This document shows, in pieces, positions 28,169-38,319 of a DNA stretch of 48,084 nt. The position numbers and the translations under genes are program-made. The stretch is from assembly GCA_028713915.1 (NCBI GenBank), contig JAQTNK010000033.1, positions 1-48,084 on the forward strand, read 5' to 3'. The number at the start of each line of letters is the position of its first letter. Within the stretch, counting starts at the first letter, position 1. The notes below the pieces were generated by a model, which was not told where the DNA came from, did not search any database, and saw only the letters and a list, made by a program, of their open reading frames with translations. The stretch is from Rhodocyclaceae bacterium (GTDB taxonomy: Bacteria > Pseudomonadota > Gammaproteobacteria > Burkholderiales > Rhodocyclaceae).

Positions 28169-29893
28169 CTAAAAGGCTACCTGTACCGCGAAATGGGCGC
28201 GCCAGTCGCCGCGGCTTTCGGTGTTCGCCGTGGTGGCGCTCGGGGCGACGTTGGCCGGGCCGGCATCGACGACGCAGGCAAGGTCGAAACGCGCGCTGAT
28301 GTCCTTGGCCAGCGAATAGCGCAAGCCGGCGCCGATGCTGGCGATGCCAGCTTTTTCGAAGGGCCCGACGCCGAGGTCGGCGTTGCGCGCGCCGAGATAA
28401 TTGACGGCGCGGCCGAAGTCGTAGAAGCCGACGGCCTTGAGGCTGCCCGGCAGATTCACGCGGCTCGCCAGTTCCGGCGTATAGATTTCGAGGTTCACGA
28501 AGAAGCCCTTGTCCATTGCCACGGCGCGCTCGTTGAAGCCGCGCACGGCCGTCGCGCCGGCGATGCTGAGCTGCTCGCTGGTCGGCAGCGGCGCCTGGGT
28601 GAATTGGCCATTGAATGCCGCGCGGCCGGCCCAGTCGGCGGGAAGCGCATGCAGGTAGCTGAACGCGAGCTTGAGGTAATTGAAGCTGTCCGGCGTCGCC
28701 CGCTGGTTGATGCCGTTGCCGTCGCCGTTCATGACGCTGTAGCGGTCCATGCCCGCGGCGCCGGTCGCGGTGTTGAAGGCGTAGCGCGTGCCGGTCGCCC
28801 AGTTCTGATAGAAGCCGAGGCTGTAGTCCAGCATCTGCCCCGGGCTTTGCCGCTGGCCGGTGTAGGTGAGCGAGAGCGGACGCACGGTATACGGCGTGCA
28901 GGCCGCGTTGCCCGGCGTCGGCGGGTTGACGTCGAAATCCGCGCCGGTGGCCAGGTTGGTGCAGCGCGTGTTGATGTACTTGTCGTCGAAGCCGGTGATC
29001 AGCTTGGAAGTGTATTCGCCGCGGCGGGCGAAATAGTGGTTCCAGCGCACGCCGATGACGTCGCCCTTGCCGTTCAGCGTCGCCGTGCCCAGGCCCGCGC
29101 CCAGACTGGTCGTCGTCATCGGCGCGTTGACCGAAGACTTGCCGTAGATGAGGTCGAGGCTGTCGCCGATGCTGTAGAAAGGCACGCGGTAGGCGACGCT
29201 GAAGATGTCGACCTTCACCCCGCTCGGCGCGTCGGGCGAGGTGGTGTAGGCGAGCGTCATCACCTGGTCGCTGTTGGCGACGTTGGCGTTCTGGTAGGCG
29301 AACCCGGCGCGCAGCGTGCCGGTGCCGCTGGTGCCGGTGTTGTCCAGGGTGACGATGTATTTTTCCGGCTTCTCGTCGGCGACATTCACCTTGGCGTCGA
29401 CCTTGCCTTCCTCTTCGCTGACGCCCAGCGTGACTTCGATCTGCTTGGCCGGATTCTCGTTGGCGAGCTGGATGTTCTCGGACAGCTGGCGCATGTTCGG
29501 CGCCTTGCCTTCCTGGAGGTCCGGCAGGGTGGCGCGGATGTTCGCCTCATCGAAGTGCTGGTTGCCGATGACGGCGATCCGGCCGATGACGCCTTCGGTG
29601 ACTTGCAGGCGCACGATGCCTTGCGTCAGTTCCTGTTCGGGCACATACACCTGCACGGTGCCGTAGCCGCTGGCGCGATAGGCGTTTTCCAGGGCTTCGA
29701 GCGCCTTCTGGATATCGCCGTAATCGCGTTGACTGCCGAGGAAGGGTGCCACCAGCGCATCGACGCTGGCCTGGGGCAGCAGCGTATTGCCCTCGACCTG
29801 GAAGCGCTGGATGTTGAAATGCTCGTCTTGCGCGTGTGCCAGGCCGGCAACGACAAAACCGAAAACCCAAGCGTAACGCGCCAGCCGCCTCAT
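28169..29893 (-). CDS. TpsB-family outer-membrane transporter (ShlB/FhaC/HecB)
   Basis: A 574-residue outer-membrane protein that exports TpsA partners. A signal peptide (about 1-21) is followed by POTRA-like domains (about 24-180; FNIQRFQVEGNTLLP and a second one starting IGRIAVIGNQHFDEANI). A 16-strand beta-barrel takes the rest, containing the conserved VRGFNER motif and ending in a terminal Phe (AVQVAF), the usual BAM-recognition end. It is first in the operon, 30 nt before the TpsA gene, in the standard B-A order. Length and motifs are complete. Confidence 0.94.
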   Translation of the reverse strand: MRRLARYAWVFGFVVAGLAHAQDEHFNIQRFQVEGNTLLPQASVDALVAPFLGSQRDYGDIQKALEALENAYRASGYGTVQVYVPEQELTQGIVRLQVTEGVIGRIAVIGNQHFDEANIRATLPDLQEGKAPNMRQLSENIQLANENPAKQIEVTLGVSEEEGKVDAKVNVADEKPEKYIVTLDNTGTSGTGTLRAGFAYQNANVANSDQVMTLAYTTSPDAPSGVKVDIFSVAYRVPFYSIGDSLDLIYGKSSVNAPMTTTSLGAGLGTATLNGKGDVIGVRWNHYFARRGEYTSKLITGFDDKYINTRCTNLATGADFDVNPPTPGNAACTPYTVRPLSLTYTGQRQSPGQMLDYSLGFYQNWATGTRYAFNTATGAAGMDRYSVMNGDGNGINQRATPDSFNYLKLAFSYLHALPADWAGRAAFNGQFTQAPLPTSEQLSIAGATAVRGFNERAVAMDKGFFVNLEIYTPELASRVNLPGSLKAVGFYDFGRAVNYLGARNADLGVGPFEKAGIASIGAGLRYSLAKDISARFDLACVVDAGPANVAPSATTANTESRGDWRAHFAVQVAF

Positions 29894-29914
29894 AGCTCTT
29901 GCTCCCTATCTTCC

Positions 29915-29939
29915 GGGCCACTGCAATTCTTGGTGGCCC
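29915..29939 (-). promoter_or_regulatory. Leader hairpin upstream of the tpsB gene
   Basis: GGGCCAC and GTGGCCC form a perfect 7-bp stem with an 11-nt loop, 8 bp before the GGGAG ribosome binding site of the TpsB gene and about 82 nt after rng. The DNA between it and rng is strikingly A/T-rich for this genome. It may end rng transcription or shape the TpsB leader; no T-run follows. Confidence 0.4.
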
Positions 29940-30020
29940 CTCACCCGTGCCAGATTCAGAAGTTGCTGTTCCTATTTCTTTCGGCTTAGCACGCAATAAG
30001 TAGATATTAGAGCATTATGG

Positions 30021-31478
<1,458 letters not shown>

Positions 31479-31480
31479 AT

Positions 31481-31578
31481 TGGCCCCCTACCCCCCGCCC
31501 CCTTCCCCCGGAAGGGGGTGACGGCGGCTCGCTGCGCTCGCGGCAAAATGGCTGGCCTGCCTTGGGGGCGGCCCGGCG
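31481..31578. repeat. GC-rich intergenic hairpin element, copy 3
   Basis: The rng-maf gap is filled by an element that begins TGGCCCCCT and ends GGGGCGGCCCGGCG (31565-31578), the same 14 nt as in copy 1. Its perfect 9-bp hairpin is CCCCCTTCC (31498-31506)/GGAAGGGGG (31510-31518). GCTCGCTGCGCTCG (31527-31540) is identical to copy 2. Relative to gene direction it is inverted compared with copies 1 and 2. Confidence 0.65.
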
Positions 31579-31584
31579 GCAGGC

Positions 31585-32199
31585 TCATAGCGGATACCCG
31601 AACTTTCTCAGCAGCAGCGCGGTTTCGCACAGCGGCAGGCCGACGATGCCGGAAGGCGAGCCGCGGATTTCCTCGACGAAGATCGCGGCGTGGCCTTGCA
31701 GGCCGTAGGCGCCGGCCTTGTCGAGCGGCTCGTTGCTGGCGACGTAGTGGCGGATTTCGTCGGCATCGAGGCGGCGAAAGCGCACGTCGCTGACGCTGGC
31801 GACGCACTCCTCGGTGCCGGCATGGCTGAGCGCCACGGCGGTGATGACGCGGTGGGTGCGGCCCGACAGCCGCTGCAGGATGTCGGTCGCCTCGGCGGGA
31901 TCGCGCGGCTTGCCGACGATCGCGCCGTCGACGTCGAGCGTGGTGTCGGCCGCCAGCACGGGACGGACGACGAGCCGGCGCGCGCCGACGAGTTCGCTGC
32001 CGTGCGCGGCCTTGGCTTGCGCGACGCGGCGCGCATAGCATTCGGGATCTTCGCCCGCCAGCGGCGTTTCGTCGGTGGCGGCGTCTTCCCGCGGCGGCGC
32101 GCGGAACAGCAGCAGATCGAAGCGCACGCCGATCTGCGTCAGCAGTTCGCGGCGGCGCGGACTTTTCGAGGCGAGGTAGATGCGCGGTGCCAACGGCAT
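31585..32199 (-). CDS. maf: Maf-family nucleoside triphosphate pyrophosphatase (YhdE-like)
   Basis: A 204-residue Maf/HAM1-fold enzyme that hydrolyses nucleotide triphosphates, probably dTTP/UTP and modified pyrimidines, in the cytoplasm as a housekeeping function. Motifs are YLASKSPRRRELL (8-20), a catalytic Asp in VLAADTTLD and GKPRDP, SGRTHRVITAV, and DKAGAYGLQGHAAIFVEEIRGSPSGIVGLPL. The ending GLPLCETALLL is the YhdE-type. It belongs to the nadD-rsfS-rlmH-maf-rng series, 2 nt from rlmH. Confidence 0.93.
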   Translation of the reverse strand: MPLAPRIYLASKSPRRRELLTQIGVRFDLLLFRAPPREDAATDETPLAGEDPECYARRVAQAKAAHGSELVGARRLVVRPVLAADTTLDVDGAIVGKPRDPAEATDILQRLSGRTHRVITAVALSHAGTEECVASVSDVRFRRLDADEIRHYVASNEPLDKAGAYGLQGHAAIFVEEIRGSPSGIVGLPLCETALLLRKFGYPL

Positions 32200-32201
32200 T
32201 T

Positions 32202-32672
32202 TTAGTCCCTGTGGTAAGGGTGGCCCTTCATCAAGCTGGCGGCGCGATACAGCGCCTCGGCGAGGACGACGCGCGCCATGCCGTGGGGCAGGGTCAGGCT
32301 CGACAGGCGCAGCATCTCGTCCGCCGCGCTCTTGACGCTGGCATCGAGGCCGTCCGGGCCGCCGATCAGGAAGGCGACGTCGTCGCCCGCCGCCGCCCAG
32401 CAGGCAAGACGCTCGGCCAGGGCGCGCGTCGTCAGGTCGCTGCCGCGCTCGTCGAGAATCACGCGGCGGCAGCGCGCCGGCAACGCCGCGCTCAGGCGCT
32501 CGGCTTCCGCCTTCGTCAATGTTGCCACAGGTTTGCCGCTGCTGCGCGGCTCCGGCTTTACCTCGGTCAGCAGCAGGGGCATCTCGCGCGGCATGCGTTT
32601 GGCATATTCGGCGAAGCCCGCGTCCACCCAGCCCGGCATGCGCGTGCCGACGGCGGCGACGAGAAGCTTCAC
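32202..32672 (-). CDS. rlmH: 23S rRNA pseudouridine-1915 N3-methyltransferase RlmH
   Basis: A 156-residue SPOUT methyltransferase that methylates pseudouridine 1915 in helix 69 of 23S rRNA. It contains the SAM-binding knot loop [13 protein letters not shown] and the end MKGHPYHRD, where the C-terminal Tyr/His are typical of RlmH. The GTG start at 32672 overlaps the rsfS stop by 4 nt, which favours it over an ATG 48 nt upstream. It is cotranscribed with rsfS, a usual ribosome-maturation pairing. Confidence 0.96.
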   Translation of the reverse strand: MKLLVAAVGTRMPGWVDAGFAEYAKRMPREMPLLLTEVKPEPRSSGKPVATLTKAEAERLSAALPARCRRVILDERGSDLTTRALAERLACWAAAGDDVAFLIGGPDGLDASVKSAADEMLRLSSLTLPHGMARVVLAEALYRAASLMKGHPYHRD

Positions 32673-33028
32673 TCGGCCGCCGCGTCCTTGGCCTTCCGCT
32701 TGGTCGGCTTCGCCTGCCACAGCTCTTCGAGGTTGTAGTAGCTGCGCACCGACGGCTGCATGACATGAACGACGATGCTGCCGAGATCGACGAGCACCCA
32801 GTCGCCGCTGTCCTCGCCCTCGACGCCGATGACTTCGCCGCCGGCCTCGCGGACCTTGTCCTGGACGTTGCGCGCCAGCGACTTGACCTGGCGGTTGGAG
32901 CTGCCGCTGGCGACGACGATGCGGTCGAAAAGCGAGGTCAGCTTGGTGGTGTTGATGACTTCGATGTCTTCGCCCTTGATGTCTTCGAGTGCGGCGACGG
33001 CGATTTTTTGCAGCTTGCGAACGTCCAT
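32669..33028 (-). CDS. rsfS: Ribosome silencing factor RsfS
   Basis: A 119-residue protein that binds uL14 on the 50S subunit and blocks joining with 30S during starvation. [44 protein letters not shown] and YYNLEELW are all family motifs. The C-terminus is Lys/Ala-rich. Its gene lies 3 nt after nadD and overlaps rlmH by 4 nt. Identification is firm. Confidence 0.96.
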   Translation of the reverse strand: MDVRKLQKIAVAALEDIKGEDIEVINTTKLTSLFDRIVVASGSSNRQVKSLARNVQDKVREAGGEVIGVEGEDSGDWVLVDLGSIVVHVMQPSVRSYYNLEELWQAKPTKRKAKDAAAE

Positions 33029-33031
33029 GGA

Positions 33032-33703
33032 TTAGGCCAGGTAGAGGTGATTGCCGCGAATATAGTCGAGAACGCCAAGCGGCAGCAAATCGGCCAGCTG
33101 CGCGTCGTCGCCGCGCTCGCGCAGCAAGGCGCGCACGGCCGTGGCGGAAAGGTCGGGCGGCTCGACGGGCTCGATCTCGAAGCCGACGATGGCGCCGGCG
33201 GGCGCCGCCGCCAGCGCGGCGCCGTCGCCGCGGCGCCGGGCGCGAAAGATTTCGGCCAGCTCCGCGCTCATGTTGCGCTCCTGCAGCTCGGCGCCCGGCC
33301 GCGCCGCCACCGCGATGTGGGCCAGTTCGAAGACTTCGCGCCAGCGGTGCCAGGACGGCAGCCCGAGAAACGCGTCGGCGCCGACCAGCAGCACGAACGG
33401 CCTTGCCGCGCCATAGCGGCGGCGCAGGCGTTCCAGCGTCGGCACGGTGAAGCTCGGCGCGTCTACGGTCGCCTCGGCGTCATCGACGGCGAAGCGCGGC
33501 TCGCCGGCAGTCGCCAGGCGCACCATCGCCAGCCGGTGCGCCGCCGCGGCATGCGGCGCTTGCCGGTGCGAAGGCTGCCCGGCGGGAATCCACAGCACGC
33601 CGCCGAGGCGCAATTGCGCCAGGGCGGCGCGGGCAAGGTGGAGATGGGCGCGATGGACCGGGTCGAAGGTGCCGCCGAGGATGCCCAAAGGCGCGTCAGG
33701 CAT
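33032..33703 (-). CDS. nadD: Nicotinate-nucleotide adenylyltransferase
   Basis: A 223-residue enzyme of the NAD pathway that adenylates nicotinate mononucleotide. The nucleotidyltransferase signature [12 protein letters not shown] lies at 10-21. [21 protein letters not shown] is the substrate strand, and the ISxTxIR motif appears as [11 protein letters not shown]. The start MPDAPLG at 33703 is inside the end of the upstream membrane-protein gene (8-nt overlap). The neighbouring order is conserved. Confidence 0.95.
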   Translation of the reverse strand: MPDAPLGILGGTFDPVHRAHLHLARAALAQLRLGGVLWIPAGQPSHRQAPHAAAAHRLAMVRLATAGEPRFAVDDAEATVDAPSFTVPTLERLRRRYGAARPFVLLVGADAFLGLPSWHRWREVFELAHIAVAARPGAELQERNMSAELAEIFRARRRGDGAALAAAPAGAIVGFEIEPVEPPDLSATAVRALLRERGDDAQLADLLPLGVLDYIRGNHLYLA

Positions 33704-34457
33704 GCTCGTCCATCGGCGGATGGAAAATGTCGCGGTAGCCGACATAGACGCTGGCCGTCAGCACCGGCGCCAGCAGGAACACCATCAGCATGCGCACGAC
33801 CACCTGCACCACCTGCGAAGCGGACTCCGACACGGTGGCGGCGAGGATCAGGGCGAGGCCGGGCAAGGCCACCGCCACGGCGATGACGGCGAGGAGATAG
33901 GCGGCGAGCGCGCGCCAGTTGCGCACGCAGGCGACGAAGCTGAAGAACAGGGACTTGCCCGCCGGCACGCCGTCCCAGCCGGTCAGGTAGGGCGGGAAGA
34001 GGAAGGCCATGAGGAAGGGAATGGCCAGCAGCAGCAGGCGCAGCAGGGCCCAGATGAGTTCCGGGTCGTCGCCCTTCTCGAAATCCGCAAACGTCACGCC
34101 GCCGCTTTCGAGCAGCAGGACGATGCCGATGAAAATGAACGCGCCGATCAGGTGCAAGCCGCCCAGGCGCAGCATATTGACGCCGTTGCCCTTGATGCCG
34201 TGCAGCAGCGCGCCGGGCAGCAGGCGGTTGCCCTGGTCGGCGATGCGGGCGCCGTTGGCGACGATCAGCACCATGGCCGGCAGCGCCAGCGGCAGCAGGA
34301 AGGGGCCGACTTCCGGCAGCAGCTGCACGCTGACCTGCACCACCAGCAGGTAGGTCAGGGTCAGGGCGGTGAGCAGCGGCGGATTGCGCCGAAACAGCTG
34401 GTAGCCGGCGACAAGCCAAAAAGCGCCGCGTCGGGCCGGCAAGCGGCAGGCCTGCAT
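33696..34457 (-). CDS. BPSS1780-type inner-membrane protein of unknown role
   Basis: A 253-residue polytopic protein with about six hydrophobic segments. The sequence, with WLVAGYQLFRRNP near the N-terminus, NPP, ALPAMVLIVANGARIADQG in the centre and YVGYRDIFHP at the end, fits the family named after Burkholderia BPSS1780, whose function is not known. It overlaps nadD by 8 nt and lies 19 nt from the DUF2782-type gene. It may be an envelope protein; nothing further can be said. Confidence 0.75.
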   Translation of the reverse strand: MQACRLPARRGAFWLVAGYQLFRRNPPLLTALTLTYLLVVQVSVQLLPEVGPFLLPLALPAMVLIVANGARIADQGNRLLPGALLHGIKGNGVNMLRLGGLHLIGAFIFIGIVLLLESGGVTFADFEKGDDPELIWALLRLLLLAIPFLMAFLFPPYLTGWDGVPAGKSLFFSFVACVRNWRALAAYLLAVIAVAVALPGLALILAATVSESASQVVQVVVRMLMVFLLAPVLTASVYVGYRDIFHPPMDEHA

Positions 34458-34476
34458 GGGGGCGAGCGGGGGGCGG

Positions 34477-34812
34477 TTAGAAGTTGCCGATCACCCACAT
34501 CGGGACGCGCACGCCCGAGTCGAGCGATTCCTGCCGCGCCCAGGTGCCGTCGCCCCGCGAGTCGATCAGGTAGTAGGGCGTGCCGCCGTGCGGCGGCGTC
34601 ACCTTGATCATGTAGAGCTTGCCGTTCACGCGGTATTGCTCTTCCTTGGTCTCGCCATGCTGGACGATGGTGATCTGCGGTTCGATCGCCGCGTCGGCCA
34701 CGCCGGGCGGCGGCGGGGGCGCTTCCGGCAAGGGCTGCAGGTCGGCCGGACGGTTCTGCGCCGCGACGGGCAGGGCGGCGATCAGGAAAAGGGCAAACAT
34801 CAGGCGGCGCAT
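34477..34812 (-). CDS. DUF2782-type small exported protein
   Basis: A 111-residue protein with a signal peptide (about 1-19, ending PVAAQ) and a Pro-rich stretch, then a beta-rich domain with PQITIVQHGETKEEQYRVNG, LYMIKVTPPHGGTPYYLID and VPMWVIGNF. This matches DUF2782, which in betaproteobacteria usually lies next to polA, as here (two genes away). The function is unknown. MRRLMFALFL was chosen as start because it gives a normal signal peptide; two ATGs upstream would add a charged leader. Confidence 0.8.
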   Translation of the reverse strand: MRRLMFALFLIAALPVAAQNRPADLQPLPEAPPPPPGVADAAIEPQITIVQHGETKEEQYRVNGKLYMIKVTPPHGGTPYYLIDSRGDGTWARQESLDSGVRVPMWVIGNF

Positions 34813-34884
34813 GGCGGAATCCTCGTTGAGATATGTCATTGTAGCGCGGCCCACTCCTTTTCGAGCGCCGCGAGCCGCCGCCGG

Positions 34885-35613
34885 CTACAGGTTGAGCAGC
34901 AGTTCGTGCTCCTCCGGCAGCGGCCCGAAGCCGCGCGTCTCGTAGTACTGGAAAATCGACGCCGCGACGCACTCGGGATCGTCGATGACGGTGATGAGGT
35001 CCATGTCCTCCGGATTGATCATGCCCTCCGCCACCAGCCGGGCGCGGAACCAGTCGAGCATGCCGCTCCAGAACTCGCTGCCGACGAGGATCAGCGGGAT
35101 GCGCGGCGTCTTCTTGGTCTGGATCAGCGTCAGCGCTTCGAGCAGCTCGTCGAGCGTGCCGAAGCCGCCGGGCATGACGACGTAGGCCGTGGCGAAGCGC
35201 ACGAACATGTACTTGCGGGCGAAGAAATGGCGGAAGCTCTGCGACACGTCCTGGTAGGGGTTGGCCTTCTGTTCCATCGGCAGCTGGATGTTGAGGCCGA
35301 TCGACGGGCTCTTGCCCTCGAAGGCGCCCTTGTTGGCGGCTTCCATGACGCCGGGGCCGCCGCCGGAAATGACGGCGAAGCCGGCATCGGAGAGCAGGCG
35401 CGCGATGCGCTCGGTCAACCGATAGACGGCGGAGTCGGGCGCCGAGCGCGCGCTGCCGAAAATGCTCACCGCCGGTCGGATGGCGTTCAGGCGTTCGGTC
35501 GCTTCGACGAACTCTGACATAATGCCGAAGATGCGCCAGGCCTCGCGCGCCGTGTTGGTGGGCTTCGCCAGCCAGGGGTCGGTGGCGTTCGGCAGCTTGT
35601 CTCTTGCGCTCAT
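34885..35613 (-). CDS. LOG-family Rossmann-fold nucleotide phosphoribohydrolase
   Basis: A 242-residue protein of the LOG family (TIGR00730-like, often misnamed lysine decarboxylase), whose members cleave nucleoside 5'-monophosphates, such as cytokinin ribotides or AMP. The sequence contains SIFGSARS, ISGGGPGVMEAANKGAFEG and the hallmark MPGGFGTLDELLEAL. An N-terminal helical extension of about 45 residues is present. Its start is 24 bp from the divergent polA start, and GGGAG precedes it. Confidence 0.9.
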   Translation of the reverse strand: MSARDKLPNATDPWLAKPTNTAREAWRIFGIMSEFVEATERLNAIRPAVSIFGSARSAPDSAVYRLTERIARLLSDAGFAVISGGGPGVMEAANKGAFEGKSPSIGLNIQLPMEQKANPYQDVSQSFRHFFARKYMFVRFATAYVVMPGGFGTLDELLEALTLIQTKKTPRIPLILVGSEFWSGMLDWFRARLVAEGMINPEDMDLITVIDDPECVAASIFQYYETRGFGPLPEEHELLLNL

Positions 35614-35637
35614 TCTTTCTCCCTCATTTCCAACTCC

Positions 35638-38319
35638 ATGCTTCTGCTCGTCGACGGTTCGTCCTATCTCTACCGCGCCTTCCACGCGCTGCCCGACCTG
35701 CGCAACAAGAGCGGGCAGCCGACCGGGGCGGTGTACGGCGTCATCAGTATGCTACGGCGGCTGGAAGCCGATCACAAGGCCGATTACCGGGCGGTGGTGT
35801 TCGACGCCAAGGGCAAGACTTTCCGCGACGACTGGTATCCCGAATACAAGGCGCAGCGGCTGGCGATGCCCGACGACTTGGTCGCCCAGATCGCGCCGCT
35901 GCACGAGTGCATCCGCGCGCTCGGCTGGCCGCTCGTCATGATCGACGGCGTCGAGGCCGACGACGTCATCGGCACGCTGGCGAAGCAGGCCGCCGCGCAA
36001 GGCGTCGATACGCTGGTCTCCACCGGCGACAAGGACCTCGCGCAGCTCGTCAATCCGCGCGTGCGCCTCGTCAATACGATGACGAACGAATTCCTCGACG
36101 AGGCCGGCGTGCTCGCCAAGTTCGGCGTCGAGCCGGCGCGCATCGTCGATTACCTGGCGCTGATGGGCGATGCCGTCGACAACGTGCCGGGCGTCGCCAA
36201 GGTCGGGCCGAAGACCGCCGTCAAATGGCTGGCGCAGTACGGCTCGCTCGACGGCGTCGTCGCCCATGCCGATGAGATCGGCGGCGTCGTCGGCGAGAAC
36301 CTGAGGAAGCATCTCGACTTCCTGCCGCTGGGCAGGAAGCTCGTCACCGTCACTTGCGATGTCGACCTGCCGGTCGGCATCACGGATCTCGCGCCGCTGC
36401 CGCACGACCGCGCCAAGCTCGTCGAAATGTACACCCGGCTCGAATTCAAGCAATGGCTGAAAGACGTCGAGGCGGCCGCGCCCGCGGACTCGCCGGCATT
36501 GACCGACGGCCATCGCGGCGGCTACGAGACGATCCTGACGTGGCCGCAGTTCGACCGCTGGCTGGCGCAGATCGAGGCGGCGCCCCTGATTTCGCTCGAT
36601 ACCGAAACCACCGACCTCGACCCGATGAAGGCGCGGCTGGTGGGCATTTCCTTCGCCATCGCCCCCGGAGAAGCCGCCTACCTGCCGCTCGGCCACCGCT
36701 ACGCCGGCGCGCCCGACCAGTTGCCGGCAGCTGAAGCGCTGGCGAAGCTCAAGCCCTGGCTCGAATCGGCCGCGAAGCCCAAGCTCGGCCAGCATCTCAA
36801 GTACGACCGCCATGTCTTCGCCAATCACGGCGTCGCGTTGCGCGGCATCGTCGACGACACGCTGCTCGAATCCTACGTCCTCGAATCCGACAAGACGCAC
36901 GAGCTCGGCGCGCTCGCCGCGCGCCACTGCGGCTTGTCCACCATCTCCTACGACGAAGTCACCGGCAAGGGCGCATCGCGCATCTCCTTCGCCGAAGTGC
37001 CGGTCGAGCGCGCCGGCGAATATGCCGCCGAGGATGCCGACGTCACGCTGCGCGTGCATCAGACGCTGGCGCCGCAACTCGCGGCCGCGGCAAAGCTCGA
37101 GCGCCTCTACCGCGACATCGAGCTGCCGGTCGCCGAAATCCTCTTTCGCATGGAGCGGAACGGCATGCTGATCGACGTCTTCGTGCTGGCGCAGCAGAGC
37201 GAGGAACTCGGGCGCAAGCTCATGGCGCTGGAAGCCGAGGCGCACGCCATCGCCGGCGGGCCGTTCAACCTAGCCTCGCCCAAGCAGCTCTGCGAAATCC
37301 TGTTCGAGCGCATGGGCCTGCCGGTGGTCAAGCGCACGCCGTCGAAGGCGCCGTCGACCGACGAGGAAGTGCTGCAGCAGCTCGCGCTCGACTACCCGCT
37401 GCCGAAGAAGATTCTCGAGCACCGCGGCTACGCCAAGCTCAAGAACACCTACACCGACAAGCTGCCGCGCATGGTCAATGCGGCCACCGGCCGCGTGCAT
37501 ACGAGCTTCTCGCAGGCCGTGGCGGTGACGGGGCGGCTGGCGAGCGCGGAGCCCAACCTGCAGAATATTCCCGTGCGCACCGCCGAGGGCCGGCGCATCC
37601 GCTCGGCCTTCATCGCGCCGCCCGGCCACGTCATCGTCTCGGCCGACTATTCGCAGGTCGAGCTGCGCATCATGGCGCATTTGTCCAACGATGCGCGCCT
37701 GCTCGACGCCTTCGGCCGCGGCGAGGACGTGCATCGCGCCACCGCGGCGGAGATCTTCGGCATCACGCCGCTGGAAGTCGGCCCCGACCAGCGCCGCGCC
37801 GCCAAGGTCATCAACTTCGGCCTCATCTACGGCATGAGCGCCTTCGGCCTGGCGCGCGAACTCGGCCTCGAGCGCGGCGCGGCGCAAGCCTACATGGACC
37901 GCTACTTCGCCCGCTATCCCGGCGTGGCGCGCTACATGGAAGACACGCGCGCCGCGGCGCGCGAGCAGGGTTATGTCGAGACGGTCTTCGGCCGCCGGCT
38001 ATGGCTGCCGGAGATCAAGTCCGGCAACGTCGGCCGCCGCCAGGGCGCCGAGCGCGCCGCCATCAACGCGCCGATGCAGGGCACCGCCGCCGACCTCATC
38101 AAGCTGGCGATGATCGCCGTGCAGGGCTGGCTCGACGAGCGACGGCTGGCCACCAAGCTGACGCTCCAGGTGCATGACGAACTGGTGCTCGAAGTGCCGC
38201 AAGCCGAACTGGCCGTCGTGCGCGAAGCGCTGCCCAAGCTGATGGGCGGCGTGGCGAAGCTGGCGGTGCCGCTGCTGGTGGACGTCGGCGTCGGCCTCAA
38301 CTGGGACGAGGCGCACTAG
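35638..38319 (+). CDS. polA: DNA polymerase I
   Basis: An 893-residue enzyme for Okazaki-fragment processing and repair. The 5'-nuclease domain (about 1-285) has LLLVDGSSYLYRAF and VSTGDKDLAQLV. The 3'-5' proofreading domain (about 300-500) keeps its acidic residues (SLDTETTDLD, HLKYDRHVF, YAAEDADVTL), so it should be active. The polymerase domain has VSADYSQVELRIMAH, RRAAKVINFGLIYGMSAFGLA (O-helix) and LQVHDELVLEVP. All three activities appear complete. It begins very near the divergent LOG gene and its stop shares CTAG with the convergent glycosyltransferase gene. Confidence 0.98.
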   Translation: MLLLVDGSSYLYRAFHALPDLRNKSGQPTGAVYGVISMLRRLEADHKADYRAVVFDAKGKTFRDDWYPEYKAQRLAMPDDLVAQIAPLHECIRALGWPLVMIDGVEADDVIGTLAKQAAAQGVDTLVSTGDKDLAQLVNPRVRLVNTMTNEFLDEAGVLAKFGVEPARIVDYLALMGDAVDNVPGVAKVGPKTAVKWLAQYGSLDGVVAHADEIGGVVGENLRKHLDFLPLGRKLVTVTCDVDLPVGITDLAPLPHDRAKLVEMYTRLEFKQWLKDVEAAAPADSPALTDGHRGGYETILTWPQFDRWLAQIEAAPLISLDTETTDLDPMKARLVGISFAIAPGEAAYLPLGHRYAGAPDQLPAAEALAKLKPWLESAAKPKLGQHLKYDRHVFANHGVALRGIVDDTLLESYVLESDKTHELGALAARHCGLSTISYDEVTGKGASRISFAEVPVERAGEYAAEDADVTLRVHQTLAPQLAAAAKLERLYRDIELPVAEILFRMERNGMLIDVFVLAQQSEELGRKLMALEAEAHAIAGGPFNLASPKQLCEILFERMGLPVVKRTPSKAPSTDEEVLQQLALDYPLPKKILEHRGYAKLKNTYTDKLPRMVNAATGRVHTSFSQAVAVTGRLASAEPNLQNIPVRTAEGRRIRSAFIAPPGHVIVSADYSQVELRIMAHLSNDARLLDAFGRGEDVHRATAAEIFGITPLEVGPDQRRAAKVINFGLIYGMSAFGLARELGLERGAAQAYMDRYFARYPGVARYMEDTRAAAREQGYVETVFGRRLWLPEIKSGNVGRRQGAERAAINAPMQGTAADLIKLAMIAVQGWLDERRLATKLTLQVHDELVLEVPQAELAVVREALPKLMGGVAKLAVPLLVDVGVGLNWDEAH

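Noticed and set aside
26672-29989. A 1105-codon plus-strand reading frame opposite the TpsA and TpsB genes
   Set aside because: It is the complement of long GC-rich coding frames, has low-complexity Ala/Gly/Asp/Arg sequence and no recognisable family. The minus strand has full TpsB and TpsA motifs.
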